Shown here: one piece after another, positions 8,342 through 16,095 of the stretch
Numbering within the stretch: the stretch's first letter is position 1
How the letters are laid out: every line of letters begins with the position of its first letter
DNA from: JABDBE01 sp049585795
GTDB taxonomy: Bacteria > Acidobacteriota > Terriglobia > Terriglobales > Acidobacteriaceae
Assembly (NCBI GenBank): GCA_049585795.1
Contig: JBAVAQ010000007.1
Coordinates: forward strand, 248,001 to 312,000
Length of the DNA: 64,000 nt
Direction: 5' to 3'
Translations under genes and position numbers: made by a program
The notes under the pieces: generated by a model
Told to the model about the DNA's origin: nothing
Databases searched by the model: none
Seen by the model: the letters and a program-made list of their open reading frames with translations, nothing else

Positions 8342-9387
8342 ACGGAAAGATGACGGCAGCGGTCCTCTATGGCAAAGAGGATGTAAAAATCGAGCGCGTG
8401 CCAATCCCCCGCGTGGGCGATGGCGAAGTTTTGGTCAAAGTGCAAGTCGCTCTGACGTGTGGAACGGATCTCAAGGTGTATCAGCGCGGATACCACGCGC
8501 GCATGATCGTTCCTCCGGCGTTATTCGGGCACGAATTGGCGGGAGTGATTGAGGAAGTTGGCCCGGGCGTGCGAACTTTTAAGAAGGGGATGCGGGTGGT
8601 GGCATTGAACTCCGCACCCTGCCAGATGTGTTTTTATTGTTCGAAACATCAGGCCAATCTTTGTGAAGATTTGTTATTCAACAATGGCGCTTACGCGGAA
8701 TACATTCGCATTCCGCGGCGCATCGTCGAGATCAACATGCTGGCCATTCCGCCGGATGTGAGCTACGAGGAAGCAGCGATGGTCGAACCTTTAGCCTGTG
8801 TGCTGCGCGGGTTGCATGAGACCGGGGTGGAGATTGGCGACACGGTGACCGTAGTGGGAGGCGGTCCCATCGGCCTGATGTTCGTGCAGGTGGCCAAGGC
8901 GGTGGGCTGCAACGTGATTTCGGTGGTGAAACGCGATGCTCAAGTACAAGCCGCGAAACACATGGGCGCGCACGAAGTGGTGCAGATCACGAAGGTCAAA
9001 GATCCCGTCGAAGCGGTGCGGAGACTTTCTCCGGAAACGCGCGGCAGCGATGTGGTGATTGAGGCGGTGGGCCGTCCCGATGCTTGGGAGATGGCCATCG
9101 ATATGGTGCGCAAAGGCGGCACGGTAAACTTCTTTGGCGGATGCGCCACTGGCACCAAAGTGCAGCTCGACACCAACCGGCTGCACTATTCGGAAGTCAC
9201 GCTGAAAGCGACCTTCCATCACACGCCCGAGACCGTGCGCCGAGCCTTCGCTCTGATCGCCGAGAAGAAGATTCGTTCCACTGATTACATAACTGGCGAG
9301 GCGCCACTCTCCCGGTTGCAGCAGGTTTTCCATCACATGCTGAACCGCAACGGCGACATCAAGACCGCCATTATTCCCGGGCACTGA
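8338..9387 (+). CDS. Zinc-dependent medium-chain dehydrogenase 2
   Basis: A second medium-chain dehydrogenase of 349 aa follows the first directly. Catalytic zinc cysteine C41 is in LTCGTDLK, GHE follows in LFGHELAG, a structural cysteine set lies in CQMCFYCSKHQANLC, and the NAD(P) motif is VVGGGPIG. The start is TTG 8338, eight bases after GGAAGGAA and overlapping the previous stop as TTGA; ATG 8350 is the alternative. The two dehydrogenases are diverged in sequence, so they are probably not a recent duplication and may act on different carbons. A role in finishing the hopanoid polyol side chain is inferred from position alone. Confidence 0.85.
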   Translation: MNGKMTAAVLYGKEDVKIERVPIPRVGDGEVLVKVQVALTCGTDLKVYQRGYHARMIVPPALFGHELAGVIEEVGPGVRTFKKGMRVVALNSAPCQMCFYCSKHQANLCEDLLFNNGAYAEYIRIPRRIVEINMLAIPPDVSYEEAAMVEPLACVLRGLHETGVEIGDTVTVVGGGPIGLMFVQVAKAVGCNVISVVKRDAQVQAAKHMGAHEVVQITKVKDPVEAVRRLSPETRGSDVVIEAVGRPDAWEMAIDMVRKGGTVNFFGGCATGTKVQLDTNRLHYSEVTLKATFHHTPETVRRAFALIAEKKIRSTDYITGEAPLSRLQQVFHHMLNRNGDIKTAIIPGH

Positions 9388-9442
9388 GGCAAGATTTCTC
9401 CAGGCGGCACGGACGCCAGCGCCTGCATTGACGAAACGGATC

Positions 9443-10402
9443 ATGTCATCGATTGCCAGCGACTCCCGGGCTGCGACCATTTCCTCAAACTTGGAGGGCT
9501 GGAGCAGTCTTCCGTCCGAGTATGCCATCCCGGAGAAAGCTCCGACGCTAACTGAGGCACAGGAGTACTGTCGTCGTCTGGCACGCACGCACTACGAGAA
9601 TTTTTCGGTTGCAACCTGGTTTCTTCCTCAAAAGCTGCGGCAGGATGTTTTTAATGTCTATGCCTATTGCCGCATCTCGGATGACCTGGGCGATGAAGTC
9701 GGAAACCCTGAAGCCTCGCTGCAATTGCTGGATCAATGGGAAGCGGAGTTGGATGCCTGCTACGCGGGAAGTCCGCGGCATCCCGTGTTCGTGGCCTTGG
9801 CGGAGACCGTTCAGAAGTGCGAGATTCCGAAACAGACATTTGTCGATTTGCTCACCGCGTTTCGTCAGGACCAAAGAGTTTCGCGTTATGCCACGTTTGA
9901 GGATGTTCTCGGCTATTGCCGGTACTCCGCCAATCCCGTGGGGCATCTGGTTTTGTATGTGTGCGGCTATCGCGATGCAGAACGACAAGCACTTTCCGAT
10001 TTCACCTGCACCGCGCTGCAGTTGGCGAATTTCTGGCAGGATGTGAGCCCGGACTATGCTAGGGGACGAATCTATCTTCCGCTTGAAGATCTTCGACGTT
10101 TTGCTGTCACCGAAGATGACATTGCGGCGCAACGCAACAGCTCCGCTTTCTGCGACATGATGTGCTTTGAAGTGGAGCGAGCCCGTGCCTGGTTTCGCCG
10201 TGGGTTGCCGCTCATTGAGAAAGTGGATCGCGAGTTGGCGGTTGATATTGCATTGTTCAGCCGCGGCGGGCAGGAGATTCTGAACGCCATTGAAGACCAG
10301 GGGTACAACGTATTGGGCAGGCGTCCGGCGATTTCAAAATCACGCAAACTAGCGCTGATAGCGGGTGTAGCTTGGAGAAAGCTGTGGGGAAAAAGAGTAT
10401 GA
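9443..10402 (+). CDS. hpnC: Squalene synthase HpnC (hydroxysqualene synthase)
   Basis: HpnC converts presqualene diphosphate to hydroxysqualene in the three-enzyme HpnC/D/E squalene route. The sequence belongs to the phytoene/squalene synthase fold. The first acidic region is YCRISDDLGDE, and the second helix carries ANFWQDVSPDYARGRIYLP. The FxxQD-type pattern and the order hpnC-hpnD-hpnE fix the subtype. ATG 9443 is used rather than TTG 9428, which would add five residues. The protein is about 319 aa, normal for the family. The last codons overlap the start of hpnD as ATGA. Confidence 0.93.
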   Translation: MSSIASDSRAATISSNLEGWSSLPSEYAIPEKAPTLTEAQEYCRRLARTHYENFSVATWFLPQKLRQDVFNVYAYCRISDDLGDEVGNPEASLQLLDQWEAELDACYAGSPRHPVFVALAETVQKCEIPKQTFVDLLTAFRQDQRVSRYATFEDVLGYCRYSANPVGHLVLYVCGYRDAERQALSDFTCTALQLANFWQDVSPDYARGRIYLPLEDLRRFAVTEDDIAAQRNSSAFCDMMCFEVERARAWFRRGLPLIEKVDRELAVDIALFSRGGQEILNAIEDQGYNVLGRRPAISKSRKLALIAGVAWRKLWGKRV

Positions 10403-11358
10403 GCACGGCCGTGCAACCCGCTCCCGCAGCCTTTGTGCCTACCGAATCGCAGCTTGCGGTTGCATACTCGGTCTGCCGCAGCATCACGCGTACGGCGGCC
10501 AAGAATTTTTACTACGCGTTTCTGGTGTTGCCGCGCGCCAAACGACAGGCCCTCTGTGCCGTCTACGCCTTCATGCGGCGTTGCGACGATATTGCCGACG
10601 ATGAATCCATTTCCATGTACGACCGGCGGCAGAAGCTTAGCGCGTGGCTGGACGCTTTTCACCGCGCCCACTCCGGCCAGGCGACTGACGAGCCTGTGCT
10701 GCTGGCGTTGACCGACGCCCAGCGTCGTTACAACATTCGAGTCGGATTGCTTGATCAACTGGCGTATGGCACGGCTATGGATGTCGAGGAAACGCCGGAC
10801 ACGAGCGACACACCCGCTGCCGAATCGCGTGTACCACTTGCGCTGCGCGCTCACTATCGAACTTTCGACGACCTGTATCAGTACTGTTACCGGGTGGCGT
10901 CGGTTGTGGGATTGGTTTGTATTCATGTCTTCGGGTATCGTGATCCGGCGGCAGAACCCTTGGCCGAGCGCCTGGGAATCGCATTTCAACTCACCAACAT
11001 TATTCGCGACGTCAAAGAAGACGCCGCCATGGGCCGGGTTTATTTGCCGGAAGAGGATTTGGATAAGTTCGGGATTGCAATTTCGGCCCTGGATTCTGTT
11101 AAGGACCCCTCGATCTTCCGGCCGCTTCTGGCCATGGAGGCCGATCGCGCCCGCGAGTATTACCGGGCTGGAGAAGAACTCATTCCGCTGGTCGACGAGG
11201 ACAGTCAGCCCGCGCTCTGGGTGCTCATGACCATCTATCAGCGGCTGCTCGACAAGATTGCACTGCGTGAATACGATGTTTTCCGCGAGAAGGTCAGCCT
11301 CACCGTGCGCGAGAAGCTCGGCATTCTGGTCAAGGGCCTCCTGAAACGCTTGTCCTGA
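10399..11358 (+). CDS. hpnD: Presqualene diphosphate synthase HpnD
   Basis: HpnD condenses two farnesyl diphosphates to presqualene diphosphate. The two aspartate-rich motifs are visible: MRRCDDIADDES near residue 70 and LTNIIRDVKEDAAMGRVYLP near residue 205. The conserved YCYRVASVVGL helix precedes the second. ATG 10399 overlaps the hpnC stop (ATGA) after a GGGGA ribosome site, so the upstream TTG extension to 10372 is discarded. Residues about 131-150 (around EETPDTSDTP) form an insert not expected between the GTAMD helix and the YRTFDDLYQY segment. The stop overlaps the hpnE start by one base (TGATG). Confidence 0.93.
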   Translation: MSTAVQPAPAAFVPTESQLAVAYSVCRSITRTAAKNFYYAFLVLPRAKRQALCAVYAFMRRCDDIADDESISMYDRRQKLSAWLDAFHRAHSGQATDEPVLLALTDAQRRYNIRVGLLDQLAYGTAMDVEETPDTSDTPAAESRVPLALRAHYRTFDDLYQYCYRVASVVGLVCIHVFGYRDPAAEPLAERLGIAFQLTNIIRDVKEDAAMGRVYLPEEDLDKFGIAISALDSVKDPSIFRPLLAMEADRAREYYRAGEELIPLVDEDSQPALWVLMTIYQRLLDKIALREYDVFREKVSLTVREKLGILVKGLLKRLS

Positions 11359-12881
11359 TGAGCGAGCGTCCGCCACAAAGTTCCCGAATAGCCATCATTG
11401 GAGGCGGACTGGCAGGGCTGGCCGCTGGTTGCGCCCTTGCCGGCAGCGGGTTTCGCGTGACCCTGTTTGAACGCCGTCCGTATCTCGGCGGACGCGCTTC
11501 TTCGTATCAGCATCCCGGCACCGGTGAAGTGGTGGACAACTGCCAGCACGTGCTGCTCGGCTGCTGCACCAATCTGATTCAGTTCTACGAACGGCTCGGG
11601 GTCGAAAGCAAGATTCGCTGGTACGATCGGCTGACATTTCTCGAGCCGGGCGGACGCACCTCGGTGATCTCGCAATCGAAGCTGCCTGCGCCGCTTCATA
11701 ATGCGCCAGCTTTTCTGCGGGCTGGCTGTCTGAACTTACCTGACAAGCTTGCTATCGGCATGGCTATGGCGGCCCTAAGCCCTGCTTTGCCGCGGGATGA
11801 CGGCGAAAACTTTTTGACATGGCTGCAACGGCACGGGCAGACCAAACAAGCCATCGAGCGCTTCTGGAAGCCGATTTTGGTGAGTGCGCTGAACGAAGAT
11901 CTTGATCGAATGTCGGTGCCGTACGCCGCGCAAGTTGTACGGGAATCTTTTTTGAAGTCGGCTGCGGCGGGACGCATGGGCGTGCCAACCGTTCCTTTGA
12001 CCGATCTCTACGGCGTGGCTGGAGACTACATCGCTGCGCGTGGAGGCGAGATACGATTCCGCGGCAGCGTTGAATCTTTCGTGCCGGAGTCCGGCGCGGT
12101 GAAACTACAGCTTTCCGGCGAGGAAGTCGTTTTTGACTTCGCAGTCTTCGCCGTGCCCTTTGACGTCTTATCCCGAATCCTTCCGCAAGGCTCCGATGCG
12201 CAGCCGTTACGGCAAGGGCTGTCACGCTTCGAGACCTCGCCGATCACGGGCATTCATCTCTGGTTCGATCGGCAGATCACCGATCTCGATCATGCTGTGT
12301 TACTCGACCGAACCATTCAATGGATGTTTCACAAATCGAAACTGCTGGGGCCGGCGCCGCGAGGCGGTTCGGCCGAAAACAGAAAACGGCACGACTCGAC
12401 TGACGCCCGTGCGGAAGTGGAAGGGCACGACTTCAGTCGTGCCGCCAACCCACCCACTGAAAAAGGGGCTTCAGCCCCTGAGGGCAACGCTAGCTACGTG
12501 GAATTGGTCGTGAGTTCCTCCAAGACCCTCGTGGAAAAATCCCGAGCCGAAATCATCGAGCTGGCACTTGCCGAACTGCGCGAGTTCTTCCCCGGCGCGA
12601 GAGGCGCGAATCTCGTGAAATCGACGGTGATCAAAGAAGTCCACGCCACTTATTCGCCGAGGCCCGGAGTGGATGTCTACCGTCCTAAGCCTGAGACGGT
12701 GTGGCCAAGAGTCTTTCTCGCGGGAGACTGGACCGCAACCGGATGGCCGGCGACGATGGAAGGCGCTGTGCGAAGCGGATACCTGGCTGCCGAATCCGTT
12801 GCCCGAGCAACGGGAATGCGGGATGCGTCGTTTCTGGTGCCCCATCTGCCCGCGTCCGGATTCATGCGGTTGTTCGGATGA
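11358..12881 (+). CDS. hpnE: Hydroxysqualene dehydroxylase HpnE
   Basis: HpnE is an FAD-dependent amine-oxidase-fold enzyme that reduces hydroxysqualene to squalene. The FAD motif GGGLAGLAAG is at about residues 16-25, followed by the RRPYLGGRASS region typical of this group. The C-terminal flavin motif LAGDWTATGWPATMEGAVRSG is also present. At 507 aa it is longer than usual. Residues about 340-376 are a low-complexity, charged insert whose DNA is made of palindromic dispersed repeats kept in frame (see the repeat entry). The conserved parts on both sides are intact, so the enzyme may still work. It is the last forward gene of the operon. Confidence 0.92.
   Translation: MSERPPQSSRIAIIGGGLAGLAAGCALAGSGFRVTLFERRPYLGGRASSYQHPGTGEVVDNCQHVLLGCCTNLIQFYERLGVESKIRWYDRLTFLEPGGRTSVISQSKLPAPLHNAPAFLRAGCLNLPDKLAIGMAMAALSPALPRDDGENFLTWLQRHGQTKQAIERFWKPILVSALNEDLDRMSVPYAAQVVRESFLKSAAAGRMGVPTVPLTDLYGVAGDYIAARGGEIRFRGSVESFVPESGAVKLQLSGEEVVFDFAVFAVPFDVLSRILPQGSDAQPLRQGLSRFETSPITGIHLWFDRQITDLDHAVLLDRTIQWMFHKSKLLGPAPRGGSAENRKRHDSTDARAEVEGHDFSRAANPPTEKGASAPEGNASYVELVVSSSKTLVEKSRAEIIELALAELREFFPGARGANLVKSTVIKEVHATYSPRPGVDVYRPKPETVWPRVFLAGDWTATGWPATMEGAVRSGYLAAESVARATGMRDASFLVPHLPASGFMRLFG
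12388..12479. repeat. Palindromic repeats inserted in frame within hpnE
   Basis: GGCACGACTTCAGTCGTGCC at 12424-12443 and AGGGGCTTCAGCCCCT at 12464-12479 are near-perfect hairpins, preceded by a degenerate copy near 12388-12412. A similar GGCACGG...CCGTGCC hairpin occurs between genes at 35155-35174. Here the block is translated as part of hpnE without breaking the frame. Confidence 0.85.
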
Positions 12882-12930
12882 CCCAGCGGCCGCTGCCTCC
12901 AAAGAGACCGATTCCTCCGGCAAAGGCGGG

Positions 12931-12966
12931 GTGCCCCAGGTCTCGCCGATTTTGCGAGACCTGGGA
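12931..12966. repeat. REP unit, left of RAYT remnant
   Basis: A hairpin with an 11-bp stem, CCAGGTCTCGC pairing with GCGAGACCTGG around a 7-base loop. The 36-base unit is the reverse complement of the unit at 13302-13337 with a single mismatch, so the two frame the transposase remnant as inverted REPs. Confidence 0.9.
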
Positions 12967-13250
12967 GCCGACGCCACGACACTCCATGAGAACACTGCAT
13001 ACTGCGCACAACGCCGAGCTTCAATGCCTGAATCGCGCTCGATAATGTCTCCCGCTGCGGTTCGCTCAGCAATAAATGAACGTGTTCCGGCATGACGACA
13101 TACCCCAACACCACGAACCGGTAACGCCGGCGGAACGATCGAGAATCTTCGGAACAAATCACAGTGAGCCTCGCTCCTGAAAAACGGCCGGCGTCGGTAA
13201 CAACTGAAAGTAAGAAAGTGTAAGTCGTTATCGCCATAAAATCGGTGCAT
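12967..13250 (-). pseudogene. Decayed REP-associated tyrosine transposase (RAYT)
   Basis: The remnant reads on the minus strand in two frames. From ATG 13250 one frame gives the N-terminal RAYT pattern MHRFYGDNDLHFLTFSCYRR. After about 13140 another frame gives VVLGYVVMPEHVHLLLSEP, which contains the HUH-type histidines of Y1 transposases (HVHLL). A frameshift therefore separates the two, and the part after the KLGVVRSM helix, including the catalytic-tyrosine region, is missing. Inverted REP units flank it within 50 bases on each side, as in intact RAYT/REP loci. The element is dead by itself; its REPs may have been mobilised by a copy elsewhere in the genome. Confidence 0.8.
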
Positions 13251-13301
13251 AGAAAAATGAGAAAGGCCTGTCTGTGACAAGCGAACATTCGAAACGGCCT
13301 C

Positions 13302-13337
13302 TCCCAGGTCTCGCAAAACCGGCGAGACCTGGGGCAC
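13302..13337. repeat. REP unit, right of RAYT remnant
   Basis: The reverse-complement partner of the unit at 12931-12966. The stem CCAGGTCTCGC/GCGAGACCTGG is intact; the loop differs by one base. It lies about 50 bases upstream of the RAYT start codon. Confidence 0.9.
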
Positions 13338-13381
13338 CCGGCTGTGCCACTTTCAAGGCGGTGTTGTGGCTCGACTGCCAA

Positions 13382-13762
13382 CTATGCTGCCAGCAGGACC
13401 ACGCCTCCTGCCACTAACAGCGCGGCCAGCCAGCGGCGGTGGTCGACTCGCTCGTGGAGAAAAATCCTGGCGGCGATTGCGTTCGTGACGAAGGTCAGCG
13501 ATGCGGAGGCTGGGGCGATCAGGCTTACGTCACCCCAGGAGAGTCCGAACAGCAGGCTGTAAAAGGCGGTGGTCATGGCGAGAACGCCGAGCAGGAAGTT
13601 TGGATTGCGCAGGACTCGTCCCAGCACGCTCAACAGACCGCTCTGCCGCCAGAGTTCGCCTACGTCTCCTACCTGCTTCATGGCGCGGGAGAGCAGAACG
13701 TCGCCCGTGGTCGAGGCCAAGACGATTGCGGCAATCGCGCTCCATGCATAAAGTTGCTTCAT
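13382..13762 (-). CDS. Half-size DMT (EamA/SMR-like) transporter, subunit 1
   Basis: A 126-aa very hydrophobic protein with four predicted membrane helices, the size of SMR or single-EamA-repeat proteins. The N-terminal motif ASTTGDVLLSRAMKQVG matches a motif in the neighbouring gene (CASIGDSLLSHGMKQVG). A conserved late segment reads FLHERVDHRRWLAALLV. Half-size members must dimerise; two diverged copies side by side suggest an obligate heterodimer, as with ArnE/ArnF. It is the last gene of a minus-strand unit that begins with hpnJ, so a lipid substrate such as a hopanoid is a reasonable but unproven idea. It starts 13 bases after the stop of the other subunit. Confidence 0.82.
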   Translation of the reverse strand: MKQLYAWSAIAAIVLASTTGDVLLSRAMKQVGDVGELWRQSGLLSVLGRVLRNPNFLLGVLAMTTAFYSLLFGLSWGDVSLIAPASASLTFVTNAIAARIFLHERVDHRRWLAALLVAGGVVLLAA

Positions 13763-13775
13763 GGCGCTTCCTTCA

Positions 13776-14213
13776 TCACTTGCGCCTCGCGGACGCCGGT
13801 TCGTATTCAGTTTTTTCGGGATGGGCTCGTGACGGATGGTGGGTCAGGGCTGGACCTTGGGTCACGAATCCCACGCCGGCCGAGATCAGAAGAACTCCAA
13901 TCCAGCGCGAGGTGGTTACGGTCTCGTGCAGAAAAAACTTCGCGATTAGGGTGAGCAGCACGTAGCCCAGCGAAGTCGCCGGAAGAACGTAGGTGAGATC
14001 GGCCCAGGAAAGGGCGGTCATGTAGGAAGCGAAGAATCCCAGCAAGAGCAAGATGCCCAGAGCGACCGAGGGATTCAGCACAGCCAGGATCAAATCAGAA
14101 AAATGACTCAGCGAAATGCCGCCCACCTGTTTCATGCCGTGAGAGAGCAGCGAATCGCCAATGGACGCGCACAGGGTCACGCCGGCCAGCACCAGATACT
14201 TGCGAAAGGTCAC
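13776..14213 (-). CDS. Half-size DMT (EamA/SMR-like) transporter, subunit 2
   Basis: A 145-aa membrane protein with four hydrophobic helices and a hydrophilic tail of about 25 residues (THHPSRAHPEK onward). It shares the GDSLLSHGMKQVG start motif and the FLHETVTTSRWIGVLLISAG closing helix with the gene that follows. Both belong to the drug/metabolite transporter superfamily in single-repeat form. The gene lies 71 bases downstream of hpnJ on the same strand and 13 bases before its partner, so the three probably form one transcript. No HpnN-type RND hopanoid transporter is visible in the window; this pair could serve instead. Confidence 0.82.
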   Translation of the reverse strand: MTFRKYLVLAGVTLCASIGDSLLSHGMKQVGGISLSHFSDLILAVLNPSVALGILLLLGFFASYMTALSWADLTYVLPATSLGYVLLTLIAKFFLHETVTTSRWIGVLLISAGVGFVTQGPALTHHPSRAHPEKTEYEPASARRK

Positions 14214-14249
14214 ACGGTTTTTCCCCGGGCTTTGTTCGTTTTGACGCCG

Positions 14250-14275
14250 CGCGGGCGTGGACGCCCGCGCCTATA
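14250..14275. repeat. GCGGGCG-GACGCCCGC palindrome
   Basis: GCGCGGGCGTGGACGCCCGCGC lies between hpnJ and the DMT pair. A near copy (GGGCGAGGACGCCCGCGCCC) occurs at about 41455-41474. It can form a strong hairpin in the transcript and may modulate read-through. Confidence 0.7.
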
Positions 14276-14284
14276 TTTGCCACG

Positions 14285-15763
14285 TTAGGCCTTGGCCGGG
14301 GCGACTGCGGCGGCGGAATCGTCCTTCTCGCGTTTGTCCTTCACCCACTTGTGACGCATGGCGCGGACTTTGAGGAAGGTCTTGGCTTCTTTATAGAGAC
14401 GCTTGCGGTCCACGCTGTTGAAGGCCGCCTTTCGCAGGATGCGGAACACCGCCCTCGGCCGGAAATAATATTCGTCGTAAAAGCGATGGACGGACTCGAG
14501 AATTTCTTCGGCCGGCAAGCCGGGATATTGAATGTGAGCCAGTTGGTGGCCGCCTTCATCCACCATCTTGTTGTCGCCGACCATGAAGCCGTTCTTTACC
14601 GCATAGTCGTAAAGCTCGGTCCCCGGGTAAGCGTGGGCAACGGAAACCTGAATCGTCTCGACGTCCAGTTCCTTGGCGAACGCAATGGTATTGCGGATGG
14701 TGTCGCGAGTTTCTCCGGGCAGGCCGAGGATGAAATCGCCGTGAACCACCAAGCCCAACTTGTGACAATCCTTAGTGAACTGGCGGGCGCGCTCGATGGT
14801 CGCGCCTTTCTTGATGTTCTTCAGAATTTGCTGGTCGCCGGATTCGTATCCCACGATCAGCAGACGGCAGCCCGCTTCCTTCATGGCCTTCAGAGTTTCA
14901 TAATCCGTAGTAACGCGGGAGGTGCAGGACCAGGTAAGCTTCAAGGGTTTCAGTTTGGAGCAGAGCTCAATGGTTCGCGCCTTCTGGATGTTGAAGGTAT
15001 CGTCGTCGAAGAAAAACTCCCGCACATTCGGCCAGAACTCTTTGGCGACCGCCATCTCGCGGGCTACATCATCGGTAGAGCGCTTGCGCCATGGGTGACC
15101 GCTCAAAGTCTGCGGCCACAGGCAAAAAGTGCACTGCGCCGGGCAGCCCCGGGTGGTGTAAAGCGAAACATATGGGTAGAGCAGGAAGGGGACGTTGTAT
15201 CTGGTTACGTCCAAATCGCGGCGATAGACTTCGGTCACGTGGGGCAGGGAATCGAGGTCTTGAACCTCGGGGCGGTCCGGGGCATGCACGATCGATCCGT
15301 TCTTCAAGTAAGAGATACCCAAAATCTCTTCTAGCGGCTTGCCATGGGCGAACTCGTAAACCGCGTAATCGAACTCCTTGCGGACCACGAAATCAATCTC
15401 CGGACAATCCTTGAGCGACCTTTCCGGCAGGACGCTGACGTGCGGGCCAACGAATGCAATCTTGATCTTGGAATTGATCTCACGGATCCTCTTGACCAAC
15501 CGAATGTCGCCGGGGAAGCCGGGAGTGCTGGTAAAGAGGACAAGAAATTCGTAATCACGGGCGATGTTAATGGTTTCTTCCGCCGAGACGTGATGCGAAG
15601 GGGCATCGAGCAGGCGCGCGCCCTCAATCATCCCGGCCGGGTAGGCAAGCCAAACCGGGTACCAATAGGACTCAATCTCGCGAGTAGCCGGCCAACGCGA
15701 GCCGGCTCCCCCGTCGAAATTCTCGAACGACGGCGGATTCAGAAACAAGGTTTTTAATGGCAT
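14285..15763 (-). CDS. hpnJ: Hopanoid radical SAM protein HpnJ
   Basis: HpnJ is a B12-binding radical SAM protein of the BchE class, needed to form bacteriohopanetetrol cyclitol ether from the glucosamine-linked hopanoid. The characteristic opening FLNPPSFENFDGGAGSRW is present. A cobalamin-binding-like N-terminal half (AFVGPHVSVLPE) is followed by the radical-SAM motif CPAQCTFC near residue 217. Length is 492 aa, as expected. Known partners HpnI (glycosyltransferase) and HpnK (deacetylase) were not recognised in the window, so they may be elsewhere. It is transcribed away from the tolC region and toward the DMT transporter pair. Confidence 0.92.
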   Translation of the reverse strand: MPLKTLFLNPPSFENFDGGAGSRWPATREIESYWYPVWLAYPAGMIEGARLLDAPSHHVSAEETINIARDYEFLVLFTSTPGFPGDIRLVKRIREINSKIKIAFVGPHVSVLPERSLKDCPEIDFVVRKEFDYAVYEFAHGKPLEEILGISYLKNGSIVHAPDRPEVQDLDSLPHVTEVYRRDLDVTRYNVPFLLYPYVSLYTTRGCPAQCTFCLWPQTLSGHPWRKRSTDDVAREMAVAKEFWPNVREFFFDDDTFNIQKARTIELCSKLKPLKLTWSCTSRVTTDYETLKAMKEAGCRLLIVGYESGDQQILKNIKKGATIERARQFTKDCHKLGLVVHGDFILGLPGETRDTIRNTIAFAKELDVETIQVSVAHAYPGTELYDYAVKNGFMVGDNKMVDEGGHQLAHIQYPGLPAEEILESVHRFYDEYYFRPRAVFRILRKAAFNSVDRKRLYKEAKTFLKVRAMRHKWVKDKREKDDSAAAVAPAKA

Positions 15764-16095
15764 ATATGTGTGTATCTCAATACTAACATTTCACGGCCAC
15801 TTCCAGACCCAGGTACACTTCGAGTACCGGTCGCGGCCAAGATGGGCCGATCAAACAATCTCCGTAAGTGTATGCAAAATCAGTTTAATAGCTGGTCCCT
15901 CCACAGGCAAAGCGCATACGGCGAACGGAGAGTTTGATGCGTCCAAGGGTCAAATTGGAGGTTCAGCGGGAGCGTGCTTTTCGCGAAATCCGCCAACCCC
16001 TTTGGACATGGAGGTACTTAAAAGAAATCGTTTGCTGCCGGTCTTCCCTTGTGAAACTTCGTGTCCTTCGTGGTTAATGCTCCTGATCTTCTTGC
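15764..16095. other. Gene-free interval with a family B half-element
   Basis: About 330 bases between the hpnJ start and the tolC-like stop. CTTGTGAAACTTCGTGTCC plus TTCGTGGTTAA at about 16049-16078 is one arm of dispersed family B. The rest probably holds the hpnJ promoter, but no clear -35/-10 pair was found. A 127-codon open frame on the plus strand is not supported by composition or ribosome site. Confidence 0.5.

Noticed and set aside
10072..11376. A 434-codon open frame on the minus strand
   Set aside because: It lies antisense to hpnC and hpnD, which have clear catalytic motifs. Its translation has no recognisable domain, so it is a shadow of GC-rich codon bias.
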